Shown here: positions 30,493 through 38,354 of the stretch, one piece after another
How positions within the stretch are numbered: the first letter of the stretch is position 1
Layout of the letters: each line of letters opens with the position of its first letter
From: VRUE01 sp035707825
GTDB taxonomy: Bacteria; Actinomycetota; Thermoleophilia; Solirubrobacterales; 70-9
Length of the DNA: 43,209 bases
NCBI GenBank assembly: GCA_035707825.1
Contig: DASSTR010000065.1
Location: 1-43,209, forward strand
Direction of reading: 5' to 3'
Translations under genes and position numbers: made by a program
The notes under the pieces: model-generated
The model's database searches: none
What the model was told of the DNA's origin: nothing
The model's input: the letters and a program-made list of their open reading frames with translations, nothing else

Positions 30493-31419
30493 TCAATCCG
30501 CGGCGGCGGAAATGGCGGTGCCGTAGAGGATGTCGTGCTCGGAGGCCTCGATGCGCTCGAGGTCGAAGGCGCGCATGACCTCGACGAGGATGACGACGCC
30601 GGCGACGATCGTGGGAGCGCGGTCGGGGTGCATGCCGGGGATCTCGACACGCTCCTCGAGCGGTGCGGCGGACAGCCGGGAGAGCAGCCGCTGAATCGTG
30701 GGAAGGGGCAGGACGTGCCCGTGCACGCGCTCCGAGTCGTAGGGCTCGAGGCCGAGCTCGATGGCGGCCAGCGAGGTCGGGGTCCCGGCGACGGCGATGC
30801 CGGCGCTGGCCGCCGGGGCGCCGCCTTCGAGAGCCGATTCGATCAGTCCCCGCGCATCGGCCGCCAGGGCCTCCAGCTCCGCCGGCGCCGGCGGATCGGA
30901 GGAGAGGTGGCGCTCGCTGTGGCGGACGACGCCGGCCTGCAGCGAAGCGTGAAAGGCGATCTCCTTGCCAGTGCCGACGATGAGCTCAGTCGACCCGCCG
31001 CCGATGTCGACGACCAGGGTCGGGACCTCGGGAGGGCGTTCGGAGGTTGCGCCCAGGTAGGTGAGCCGCGCCTCCTCCTCGCCATCGAGAACCTGGGCTG
31101 AGATCGCGAACCTCTCCCGCAGCTCGGCGATGAAGGCTTCACCGTTGGAGGCGTCTCGCACGGCGCTGGTGGCGATCGCCTTCACGGTCTCGACGCCTGC
31201 TTCCCCGTAGATCGAGACGTAGTCGGCGATCGCCGCGCAGACGTCCTCGATCGCCTCGGCCGCCAGCTGGCCCGAGAGATCGACGCCGCGGCCGAGGCGC
31301 GTGACCCGGCTCTGGCGGGCCACCTCCGTGACGTTGCCGCCATCGACGTCGGCGACCAGCAAGCGAGTGGAGTTGGTTCCGACGTCGACCACCGCCACCC
31401 TCTGAGTTCCCCCGGGCAT
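30493..31419 (-). CDS. Ppx/GppA family phosphatase (exopolyphosphatase-like)
   Basis: The 308-residue protein has the actin-like ATPase fold: VAVVDVGTNSTRLLVADV (phosphate 1), the conserved AIATSAVRDASNGEAFI, and VVDIGGGSTELIVGTG (phosphate 2). Family members hydrolyse polyphosphate or convert pppGpp to ppGpp. At about 308 residues it is the short two-domain form, without the C-terminal HD domain of E. coli Ppx, as in actinobacterial Ppx1-like proteins. ATG 31417-31419 is preceded by TAAAGT at 31434-31429, 9 nt upstream. Short leader expected. Confidence 0.88.
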   Translation of the reverse strand: MPGGTQRVAVVDVGTNSTRLLVADVDGGNVTEVARQSRVTRLGRGVDLSGQLAAEAIEDVCAAIADYVSIYGEAGVETVKAIATSAVRDASNGEAFIAELRERFAISAQVLDGEEEARLTYLGATSERPPEVPTLVVDIGGGSTELIVGTGKEIAFHASLQAGVVRHSERHLSSDPPAPAELEALAADARGLIESALEGGAPAASAGIAVAGTPTSLAAIELGLEPYDSERVHGHVLPLPTIQRLLSRLSAAPLEERVEIPGMHPDRAPTIVAGVVILVEVMRAFDLERIEASEHDILYGTAISAAAD

Positions 31420-31583
31420 TGGAGCGGCACTTTAGACCGGCTGGCCGGGACGGCGATGCGTCCACTCGCCAACCCGACCGCCTCCGGCTTCCATCTCGAA
31501 GACCGGGCGATCGCTGCCATCGCATGGCGCGCAGCGAAAATGTCAGCGAGCCGCTGCCGGCGGCCCGGAAATTTTCCTGGTGC

Positions 31584-31589
31584 TAGCAT
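31584..31589 (+). promoter_or_regulatory. Extended -10 element of the initiator tRNA
   Basis: TGCTAGCAT (31581-31589) gives an extended -10, with the tRNA 12 nt further on. No clear -35 is seen at the usual distance. Confidence 0.4.
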
Positions 31590-31600
31590 GATTTAACCGT

Positions 31601-31674
<74 letters not shown>

Positions 31675-31683
31675 CTTCACGAA

Positions 31684-31707
31684 AGCCCCGCAAATCGCGG
31701 GGTTTTT
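31684..31707 (+). terminator. Rho-independent terminator of tRNA-fMet
   Basis: CCCCGC (31686-31691) and GCGGGG (31697-31702) close a 5-nt loop and are followed by TTTTT (31703-31707). The upstream AAAG extends the stem against the T-run. Confidence 0.88.
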
Positions 31708-31782
31708 GTGTTTCTGGGACGGCGATCGGTCTCAAATGGCCCCTGGGCGGCCCGTCCCCGGACACCAGGTATGGCAGGCGGC

Positions 31783-31813
31783 TTGAATCTGACGCAGCGT
31801 CATCGTTTAGCTT
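31783..31813 (+). promoter_or_regulatory. MerR-type promoter/operator of the MerR-PduO gene
   Basis: TTGAAT (31783-31788) and TAGCTT (31808-31813) are separated by 19 bp, the long spacer typical of MerR-controlled promoters. A perfect palindrome TGACGC-A-GCGTCA (31790-31802) lies in the spacer, close to its centre. The hexamer ends 7 nt before ATG 31821, so the transcript should be leaderless. Autoregulation by the encoded protein is inferred. Confidence 0.7.
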
Positions 31814-31820
31814 CGCGTCC

Positions 31821-32774
31821 ATGGAGCACGACGACGCTTGCGAGATGACCATCGGAGATATCGCCGATGCTGCCGGGGTGACGGCAAGGACCGTCCGGCA
31901 CTACGAGTCCGTGGGACTGTTGGGTCCCGCCGATCGTTCTGTCGGTGGCCATCGCCGCTACGCCCGGGACGACCTCGAGCGCCTACGCCGCGTTATCGCC
32001 CTGCGCCGATGCGGCTTCGGACTGGACGCAATCCGGCGGCTTCTCGCCTCTTCGCAAGAGGGGGCTCTGGCGCTGGCCAAGCGCCAGCTTGAGCGCTCGG
32101 AAGTCGAGCTGGAAGTGGCTCGTCGCCTGCGCTCGCGGATGTCTCGGTTCGTGGGCCTCCTCGAAGGCACCAGCGGGGAGTCAATCGATCAATTGATCGC
32201 GGAGATGGAGGAAGATGAAATGAGCGTCAGCCTGAACAGCATCTCGACTCGACTCGGGGACGCTGGGGAGACCGATCTCGCCGACGGCACCAGGGTCGCC
32301 AAGAGCCACGCCGTGATCGACGCCGTCGGCGTCATCGAAGAGCTCGGATCCCATCTCGGCCTCCTGCTCGCCGAGGGGGACGTTTCCGATCCCCAGCGAG
32401 AGCTGCTCCAGCGGGTTGCGAACGACCTGTTCGACATCGGCTCCGACCTGTCGTCGCCCCCCACGGACGGAGACGGACGGCCAAGGGTCGGCGCGGAGTA
32501 CGTGGAGTGGCTGGAGAGCGCATGCGGCGAGGCCAATGCCGCCTTGGACCCGATCGACTCCTTTGTGGTCTGGTTCGAGGCGCCGGGCGCCTCCCGTCTC
32601 AACGTATGCCGCGCCATATGCCGGCGAGCCGAGCGCGCGACGTTCGCGGTGGAAGGCGCCAACCCGCAGATCGGCCGGTATCTCAATCGCCTCTCGGACC
32701 TGTTCTTCGTCCTCGCTCGCGCGAGCGGCGCCGGGCGCGAGCACCTGTGGGAGCCTGGCCGGAGCGCAGCGTAG
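31821..32774 (+). CDS. MerR regulator fused to PduO-type ATP:cob(I)alamin adenosyltransferase
   Basis: Residues 8-77 are a MerR winged helix (MTIGDIADAAGVTARTVRHY, then GGHRRYARDDLERLRRV), residues about 80-130 the antiparallel dimer helix. Residues 134-305 follow PduO adenosyltransferases, which make adenosylcobalamin from ATP and cob(I)alamin: the ATP loop T143RLGDAGET151, DGTRVAKSHAVIDAVGVIEEL, LLQRVANDLFDIGSDL, the active-site helix CRAICRRAER (263-272) and NRLSDLFFVLAR (289-300). The usual LPGG turn before that helix reads VWFE, so activity may be altered. A sensor that couples adenosylcobalamin synthesis or binding to transcription is inferred. It likely forms an operon with cobQ, 23 nt downstream. 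Confidence 0.88.
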   Translation: MEHDDACEMTIGDIADAAGVTARTVRHYESVGLLGPADRSVGGHRRYARDDLERLRRVIALRRCGFGLDAIRRLLASSQEGALALAKRQLERSEVELEVARRLRSRMSRFVGLLEGTSGESIDQLIAEMEEDEMSVSLNSISTRLGDAGETDLADGTRVAKSHAVIDAVGVIEELGSHLGLLLAEGDVSDPQRELLQRVANDLFDIGSDLSSPPTDGDGRPRVGAEYVEWLESACGEANAALDPIDSFVVWFEAPGASRLNVCRAICRRAERATFAVEGANPQIGRYLNRLSDLFFVLARASGAGREHLWEPGRSAA

Positions 32775-32797
32775 CCACGAGTCGGCGAAGGTAGGCG

Positions 32798-34213
32798 ATG
32801 GCCGCGGCATTGATGGTGCAGGGCACCTCCAGTTGGGCGGGCAAGAGTTTGATTGCCACGGCGCTCTGCCGCCACTTCGCGCGGCTCGGGGTTCGGGTGG
32901 CGCCGTTCAAGGCGCAGAACATGTCGAACAACGCGCGGGTTGTCGCCGGCGGGGAGATCGGCGTTGCGCAGTACCTGCAGGCACGGGCCGCCGGGGTCGA
33001 GCCGGACACGCGGATGAATCCGGTGCTGGTGAAGCCCGAGGATGAGACGCAGAGCCAGGTCGTTCTGCAGGGCAGGGCCTCTGCGGAGATCAGCGCCCTG
33101 CCCTGGCGGGAGCGCGCGCCCCGGCTTTGGCCGGCGATCGCGCAGTCCCTCGATTCGCTGCTGGCCGAGTACGACCTGATCGTGCTCGAGGGTGCGGGGA
33201 GCCCGGCGGAGATCAACCTCAGCGATTGCGACCTGACGAACTCACGCGCCGCCGCCGCCGCGGATGCAGCCGTCCTGCTGGTTTGCGACATCGACCGAGG
33301 CGGGGCGTTCGCCCATCTGTACGGCACCTGGGGGTTGCTCGGCCCCGCCGAGCGCGAGCGGATCGCGGGCTTCGTCCTCAACAAGTTCCGCGGCGATCCG
33401 GCGCTTCTGCCGCCGGCCCCCGAACGCCTGACAGAGCTGACCGGGATCGATTGCCTGGGTGTCGTGCCCTGGATAGAGCACGGGCTTCCCGATGAGGATG
33501 GAGCAGCGCCTCCGGCGGCGGCAGCCGATGACGCGCCGGTCGTGGCGGTGATCCGCTATCCCTTCGCCTCCAACCTGGACGAGTTCAAAGCGATGGAGCA
33601 GGTCGCCTCGGTTCGCTGGGCCCACCGTCCCGTGGACCTCGACGGCGCCGCGCTCGTCGTGCTCCCGGGCTCAAAGCACGTCGCCGACGACCTGGCCTGG
33701 CTGCGCTCGACCGGGCTCGATCGCGCCGTCCTCTCGCGGGCGCGCGACGGCGAACCGACGATCGGCATCTGCGGCGGCCTGCAGATGCTCGGCGAGGAGC
33801 TTCGCGACGAAGCCGGGGTCGACGGCGACGCGAGGGGCCTCGGCCTGCTGCCCTTGCGCACCGTCTTTCGCGCTGAGAAGGTCGCGCGACCGGTTGAGCT
33901 GCGCTTCGCCGGCGACCTGGAGGAGCCGTGGGCGCGACTGGCCGGGATCGAGGTCGGGGCGGGCTACGAGATCCGCCATGGGCGCAGCGAACCCCTCGCC
34001 CCTCTCCGGGAGGCGATGCCGGGGGGTCTCGGGTGGGCCGGGGGGCCGTTGCTGGCGCTGAGCGCGCACGGGGCTTTGGAGTCCCCGCAGGTCCTCGCGG
34101 CCCTCTTCGGATCGCCGCCCGCGCGATCCCTGGAGGAGGCTCTCGACGAGATGACGGACGCGGTGATGGGCGCCCTCGACGCCGCCGCGATCGAGTCGCT
34201 GCTCGTCCGCTAG
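32798..34213 (+). CDS. cobQ: Cobyric acid synthase (CobQ/CbiP)
   Basis: CobQ amidates adenosylcobyrinic acid a,c-diamide at four side chains using glutamine. The 471-residue protein has the dethiobiotin-synthetase-like N-terminal half (VQGTSSWAGKSLIATALC P-loop, VAPFKAQNMSNNA, MNPVLVKPEDETQSQVV, DLIVLEGAGSPAEINL) and the class I amidotransferase half with nucleophile C325 (GICGGLQMLGEEL) and H424 (SAHGALES). The substrate loop reads NNARVV where NSFVT-type sequence is common, so it is somewhat divergent. Its TAG stop overlaps the cobB stop on the other strand. Confidence 0.93.
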   Translation: MAAALMVQGTSSWAGKSLIATALCRHFARLGVRVAPFKAQNMSNNARVVAGGEIGVAQYLQARAAGVEPDTRMNPVLVKPEDETQSQVVLQGRASAEISALPWRERAPRLWPAIAQSLDSLLAEYDLIVLEGAGSPAEINLSDCDLTNSRAAAAADAAVLLVCDIDRGGAFAHLYGTWGLLGPAERERIAGFVLNKFRGDPALLPPAPERLTELTGIDCLGVVPWIEHGLPDEDGAAPPAAAADDAPVVAVIRYPFASNLDEFKAMEQVASVRWAHRPVDLDGAALVVLPGSKHVADDLAWLRSTGLDRAVLSRARDGEPTIGICGGLQMLGEELRDEAGVDGDARGLGLLPLRTVFRAEKVARPVELRFAGDLEEPWARLAGIEVGAGYEIRHGRSEPLAPLREAMPGGLGWAGGPLLALSAHGALESPQVLAALFGSPPARSLEEALDEMTDAVMGALDAAAIESLLVR

Positions 34214-35580
34214 GCAGCCTTCGCCGCCTCGGCGAGGGCGGTCGGTACCTCCGGAGCGGAGGCGAAGTGGAGATGGACGTAGCTGGCGACGACGCTCCCC
34301 TGGACGAAACCGTCGCGGCGCGTCTGTCCGTCGCTGGCGGTGAGCTCATAGAGCGCGGCGTCGATCTCGGAGCTTGTGACCCGGGATTGATGGAACTCCT
34401 GCCCGCGTGCTTCGGTTCCGGCCGGTCCGAGAGGCGAGGACGTGGTGGTGCGGGCTTTGACGTAGCTGATCGCGAGGTACTCGCGGTCCATGGCGATGTC
34501 GAGGGGCAGAACCCCGGCCATCTCGTGACGAGACCCGTCGAAGCCGGTCAGCGACCGGGCCAGGTAGAGCAGGCCGCCGCACTCGGCATAGAGCGGCATC
34601 CCCGCAGCCGTCCGCGCTCGCAGCTCCTCGGCGAGGGAGCGGTTGGCCGCCAGCTCGGCGGCAAAGCTCTCGGGGTAGCCGCCCCCGATGTAGGCGGCAT
34701 CGACGTCCGGCGGCAGGCGTCGATCGACGGTCGGCTGGAACGGCACAAGCTCGAACCCCGCCTCGCTCAACCGCCGAAGGTTCTCCTCGTAGTAGAAGCA
34801 GAAGGCGCGGTCGCGGGCGATTGCGAGCCTGGCCGTGGGGCCGAGCTCGGGCTGGGGCGTTTTCGATTCCTTCGAGGCCCTGTTCCGTCCCAGCCGCACG
34901 GCCCTTTGGATATCGAGGTGACCGCCGGCCCTCCGGTGGGCTGCTGCCAGCGAGGATCGCCTCGCGTCGTTCTCCTCGACGGTGAGCAGGCCCAGATGCC
35001 TTTCGGATATTTCCAGTTCGTCGTCGCGGGGGATGGCGCCCCAAACGAGCTCCCGAAGCTCGCGCGGCAGGCCTTGCATGACCATCTCGGCGTGCTTTGA
35101 GCTGCCGACCCTGTTGAGGACGATGCCGGCGATCTCGACCGCGGGGTCGAACGCGATCAGGCCCGTGAGGATGGCCGCCGCCGTCCGCGTCATCCCGGCG
35201 ACATCGACGACGATCAGGATCGGCAGGCCCAGCAGCTTGGCGAGGTGAGCGGCGCTGCCGTGCCCGGTCCCGTCCGTGCCGTCGTGGAGGGCGCCCATCG
35301 CCTCGATCACGGCAATGTCGGCGTCCTCACTCGCGGTCCGGAAGGAGCGCCGCACGCCCTCGGCCCCCATCATCCACAGGTCGAGGTTGATCGCTCTCCG
35401 CCCCGCTGCCTGGCTCAGGTATGCGGTGTCGATGAAGTCCGGGCCCAGCTTGAACGGCTGAACGTCGACGCCCGCCTCGCGGAGCTGCCGGATGAGGCTG
35501 ACCGTGACGGTGGTCTTGCCGGCGCCGCTGTGCGTCCCCGAGACGATGAAGCCGCCCCCATGGGCTTGCTGCCGGTTCAT
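34210..35580 (-). CDS. cobB: Cobyrinic acid a,c-diamide synthase (CobB/CbiA)
   Basis: CobB amidates the a and c side chains of (hydrogeno)cobyrinic acid. The 456-residue protein has the P-loop GTHSGAGKTTVTVSL (about 15-29), LGPDFIDTAYLSQAAGR, MGALHDGTDGTG and a C-terminal class I amidotransferase with the nucleophile in MPLYAECGGLLYLARSL, plus the closing His in YVHLHFAS. ATG 35578-35580 is chosen because it forms an ATGA overlap with the TetR stop; a 16-codon extension upstream would run into that gene. It is convergent with cobQ and shares a CTAG with it. No other corrin-ring genes are present, which suits corrinoid salvage or a split pathway. Confidence 0.92.
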   Translation of the reverse strand: MNRQQAHGGGFIVSGTHSGAGKTTVTVSLIRQLREAGVDVQPFKLGPDFIDTAYLSQAAGRRAINLDLWMMGAEGVRRSFRTASEDADIAVIEAMGALHDGTDGTGHGSAAHLAKLLGLPILIVVDVAGMTRTAAAILTGLIAFDPAVEIAGIVLNRVGSSKHAEMVMQGLPRELRELVWGAIPRDDELEISERHLGLLTVEENDARRSSLAAAHRRAGGHLDIQRAVRLGRNRASKESKTPQPELGPTARLAIARDRAFCFYYEENLRRLSEAGFELVPFQPTVDRRLPPDVDAAYIGGGYPESFAAELAANRSLAEELRARTAAGMPLYAECGGLLYLARSLTGFDGSRHEMAGVLPLDIAMDREYLAISYVKARTTTSSPLGPAGTEARGQEFHQSRVTSSEIDAALYELTASDGQTRRDGFVQGSVVASYVHLHFASAPEVPTALAEAAKAA

Positions 35581-36239
35581 GGCCGAGCTTCCGGCAGGAA
35601 GCAGCGCCGGTAGAGCCGCAGCAGCCACTGGCTCACCTCGGCTTCCTCCAACCCGAGCTCGCGCGTGGCCAAGCGGTAGGCATCCCAGCCGATGGTAAGA
35701 AGGAAGATCTGCTCAGCCTCTTCGACTCCGACGTCAGAGCGCACGCCGGGCTTGCCGACCAGATTCTCCGCCGCCCAGCGCGCACCGAGGCGGCGGTTTG
35801 CGTTCATCTGGTTCCAGAGCCCGGCCGGTGGACCGCCCGCCTGCGCCGCGCTCTCGACCACCGCCGCGATCTGGGCCGAACGCGAAACGATGGCGACGAC
35901 GTACTCGACATGGAGGACGAGCATCGCCTCGGCGTCGGGCGCCTCTTCGATCGCCCTGCTGTTCGGCCGCTCGAAGACAGGGACCGCCTCGGCGTCTCCG
36001 CGGATCGCCAAGTCGACGACTGCGCTGAGCAGAGCGGGCTTGGTCCCGAAGGCGAGCTCGACCGTCTTGAGGGAGACCGCGGCGCGCTCTGCGATAGCCG
36101 CCATCGTCGCCCCGCTCCATCCCTTCACCTCGAATTCCGCCTTGGCGGCTGTGAGGATCCGCTGCCGGGTCCGCTTCGCCGCCGCTCGACGACGTGGCGC
36201 GTCGTAGCGCCTCTTGAGAGGAGGTTTCTTGCCCTGCAT
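35577..36239 (-). CDS. TetR family transcriptional regulator, co-transcribed with cobB
   Basis: The 220-residue protein has a basic lead and a TetR N-terminal HTH (RQRILTAAKAEFEVKGWSGA, then TMAAIAERAAVSLKTVELAF, about 24-65), followed by an all-helical ligand domain (about 85-215) with no recognisable ligand signature. Its stop overlaps the cobB start (ATGA), so both are on one message; regulation of cobB, itself or the divergent UPF0173 gene is plausible. The 97-bp divergent region 36240-36336 holds no clear palindrome. Confidence 0.85.
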   Translation of the reverse strand: MQGKKPPLKRRYDAPRRRAAAKRTRQRILTAAKAEFEVKGWSGATMAAIAERAAVSLKTVELAFGTKPALLSAVVDLAIRGDAEAVPVFERPNSRAIEEAPDAEAMLVLHVEYVVAIVSRSAQIAAVVESAAQAGGPPAGLWNQMNANRRLGARWAAENLVGKPGVRSDVGVEEAEQIFLLTIGWDAYRLATRELGLEEAEVSQWLLRLYRRCFLPEARP

Positions 36240-36336
36240 ATTCGCTACGCTTACACCCTATTGAATTGACTGACACTCATCGACGGCGAGCATAAGAGAG
36301 CAGCCGTCCGATTAACCCAAGGGAGAGCGCTGAGAG

Positions 36337-37053
36337 ATGGAGATCAGGTACCACGGTCATTCCTGCTTTGAGCTGAGCGACGGCAAGGTGTCCCTGCTGC
36401 TCGATCCGTTCCTAAAGCCCAACAATCCGGCCGCGGTGGCGAGCGCGGAGGAGGTCAACCCAACCCATGTCGCGCTCACCCACGGCCACGCCGACCACAT
36501 GGCCGACGCGATTCCGGTGGCGAGCCGGACCGGCGCCCACTGCGTGGCGATCGTCGAGATCGCCGAATGGCTGAAGGGGCAGGGGATCGAGGAGCTCAGC
36601 GATCCCAACCTGGGCGGCACCGTGAGCTTCGACTGGGGCTCGATCAAGCTCGTCCCCGCCTGGCACACCAGCACCCTGCCCGGGTCCGAAGAGGCGCCTT
36701 TCAGCGCCGAGCACGGGATCTCGATCAGCACCCCGAGTGGCCTGATCATCAAGATCGGCGGACTCACCGTGTACGACGCCGGCGACACATGTCTGTTCGG
36801 TGACATGAAGCTGATCGGCGAGCTCGAGCAGCCCGACGTGGCGCTGCTGCCGATCGGCGGCCATTACACGATGGACCGCCACGACGCGGTCCACGCCGCT
36901 CGGCTGATTGGCGCGAGGACCGTGATCCCGATCCACTTCGACACCTTTCCGCCGATCGAAACCGATGCCCAGGCGTTCAAAGCCGACGTCGAAGAGCAGA
37001 CCTCGTCAAGCGTCGTGGTGATGAAGCCGGGGGAGACCCACACAATCGCCTAA
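36337..37053 (+). CDS. UPF0173 metal-dependent hydrolase (copy 2)
   Basis: The 238-residue paralogue of 24748-25461 keeps every motif: YHGHSCFELSDGKVSLLLDP, HGHADHM, LVPAWHTS, YDAGDTCLFGDMKLI, PIGGHYTMDRHDAV and VIPIHFDTFP. Differences are mostly conservative. Just upstream, AAG GGA GAG CGC TGA (36319-36333) matches the last codons (Lys-Gly-Glu-Arg-stop) of the small gene that precedes copy 1, but no such gene is present here. That is a relic of a duplicated two-gene locus. The GGGAGAG serves as ribosome site. Confidence 0.88.
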   Translation: MEIRYHGHSCFELSDGKVSLLLDPFLKPNNPAAVASAEEVNPTHVALTHGHADHMADAIPVASRTGAHCVAIVEIAEWLKGQGIEELSDPNLGGTVSFDWGSIKLVPAWHTSTLPGSEEAPFSAEHGISISTPSGLIIKIGGLTVYDAGDTCLFGDMKLIGELEQPDVALLPIGGHYTMDRHDAVHAARLIGARTVIPIHFDTFPPIETDAQAFKADVEEQTSSSVVVMKPGETHTIA

Positions 37054-37090
37054 TTTGGGGCTGGCGCGATAGCGATATGAATAGGGGGCG

Positions 37091-37570
37091 ATGCAGTGGG
37101 ACTCCCTGCACAACTTCGTCCTCCTCTGCCACATCCTGGGCGCGCTGCTGTTCGTCGCCGGCGTCGTCCTCGCCGGTGTCCTCTTCGAGGCCGCGAAGCG
37201 AAGCGATCGCCCGGGCGACATCGCCGTGCTCTTGGGAGTGACAAGGATGGGAGTCCTCTTTGTCGCCCTCGGCGGACTGATGGTGCCCGTCTTCGGCCTC
37301 TGGCTCGTCCATCTCGACGGCTACGACTTCGGCACGCGCTGGATCTCGATCTCGCTCGGGCTCTACATCGTGGCGATGCTCCTCGGCGGCGCCGGCGGCC
37401 AGCGTCCCAAGCGGGCGCGGATTCTCGCCACCGAGCTGGCCGAGCGGGGCGAGGGGGTGAGCGCCGAGCTGCGGGCGCTGCTCGACGATCGGCGCTCGCA
37501 GGCGCTGAACTACCTTTCCGCGGCGCTGATCCTGGCGATCCTGGTCCTGATGGTCTACAAGCCCGTCTAG
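37091..37570 (+). CDS. DUF2269-like integral membrane protein (copy 2)
   Basis: The 159-residue protein has four membrane helices, starting NFVLLCHILGALLFVAGVVLAG, with a His in helix 1. A charged loop (KRARILATELAERGEG) precedes the last helix, ending VLMVYKPV. It resembles 4404-4850 in layout and ends. TATGAA (37076-37081) is a possible -10 and AGGGGG precedes the ATG. Function unknown. It follows UPF0173 copy 2 by 37 nt. Confidence 0.7.
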   Translation: MQWDSLHNFVLLCHILGALLFVAGVVLAGVLFEAAKRSDRPGDIAVLLGVTRMGVLFVALGGLMVPVFGLWLVHLDGYDFGTRWISISLGLYIVAMLLGGAGGQRPKRARILATELAERGEGVSAELRALLDDRRSQALNYLSAALILAILVLMVYKPV

Positions 37571-37592
37571 CCTGGGCCGAGGGCCGCCCCCG

Positions 37593-38345
37593 CTACTCCG
37601 CTTCGGCGAGGGCCGCTTCGACTTCGGCGGCGGAGCTCGGCGTGCCCAGTGCCAGGGTCCCGCGCGGGCCCTCGACGGCGAAGGAGGGGGTGCCGCTGAA
37701 GCCGTGGGCGCGGGCTTCGGCTTCGGTTCGGCTCATCCGGGCGCGCCAGCGCACCACGCGCCGATCGCGCTCCCAGCGCGCGAGGTCGGGGACGCCGGCG
37801 CCCTGGGCGATCTCGCGCAGGAAGGCCGGGGTGACGTAGCCGGAGTTCTCGGTTTGCTGGTTTCGGTAGAAGAGCTCGACGAAGTTCCAGAAGCGGTTCT
37901 GCTCGGCGGCGGCGTAGGCCGCGGCGCCGGCGAGACGCGATTCGCCGCCGAGGATCGACCAGTTGCGGAACTCGATTCGGGCTCGGCCTGAGCGGACCGG
38001 GCCGTCGATCAGCTCGGCGACGAGGGAGGTCGAGTACTCCCTGCAGACCGGGCACTGCAGGTCCCCGAACTCGACCACGGTGGTTGGGGCGCCCGGCCGC
38101 CCGAGGAGCGTCCCGTGCTGCTCGAGCCCAGCGAGGCGCTCGGCGACGTCTTCGCCGCCCTGCACCTTGCCGCCGTCCCCACCACCGCCGCCGCTTGCCA
38201 GGATCGCGACGGCGACCGCGCAAAGAACCAGCAGGCACGCCGCGGCGGCCAGGCGGGTGAGGCGCCGCTGGCGCGCGCGATCCCGCTCCTGCGCTTCTTC
38301 GCGCAGGTTGCGCAGGCGCTCCCTCTCCTCGCGGCGGGTCGCCAT
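37593..38345 (-). CDS. Membrane-anchored DsbA-like thiol:disulfide oxidoreductase
   Basis: The 250-residue protein has a charged N-terminus (about 1-28), one membrane helix (LTRLAAAACLLVLCAVAVAILA), a Gly-rich linker and a thioredoxin/DsbA domain. The redox motif CPVC sits in VVEFGDLQCPVCREYS, and the cis-Pro is in FSGTPSFAV. Such proteins form or exchange disulfides outside the membrane; the Cys-rich tail of the isomerase at 14650-16026 is a possible client. The gene follows RIC by 9 nt on the same strand and probably shares its promoter. Confidence 0.85.
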   Translation of the reverse strand: MATRREERERLRNLREEAQERDRARQRRLTRLAAAACLLVLCAVAVAILASGGGGGDGGKVQGGEDVAERLAGLEQHGTLLGRPGAPTTVVEFGDLQCPVCREYSTSLVAELIDGPVRSGRARIEFRNWSILGGESRLAGAAAYAAAEQNRFWNFVELFYRNQQTENSGYVTPAFLREIAQGAGVPDLARWERDRRVVRWRARMSRTEAEARAHGFSGTPSFAVEGPRGTLALGTPSSAAEVEAALAEAE

Positions 38346-38354
38346 CGGCGACGC

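Noticed and set aside
31700..31820. Cobalamin riboswitch upstream of the B12 genes
   Set aside because: No B12-box-like sequence was recognised, and the predicted transcript starts at the ATG, leaving no leader. A covariance search would settle it.
35581..35628. Upstream start for cobB at 35628
   Set aside because: It would extend 16 residues into the TetR gene; the ATGA overlap at 35577-35580 and the P-loop position favour 35580.
36240..36336. Clear TetR operator in the divergent region
   Set aside because: Several short repeats are present but none forms a convincing palindrome of 12 bp or more.
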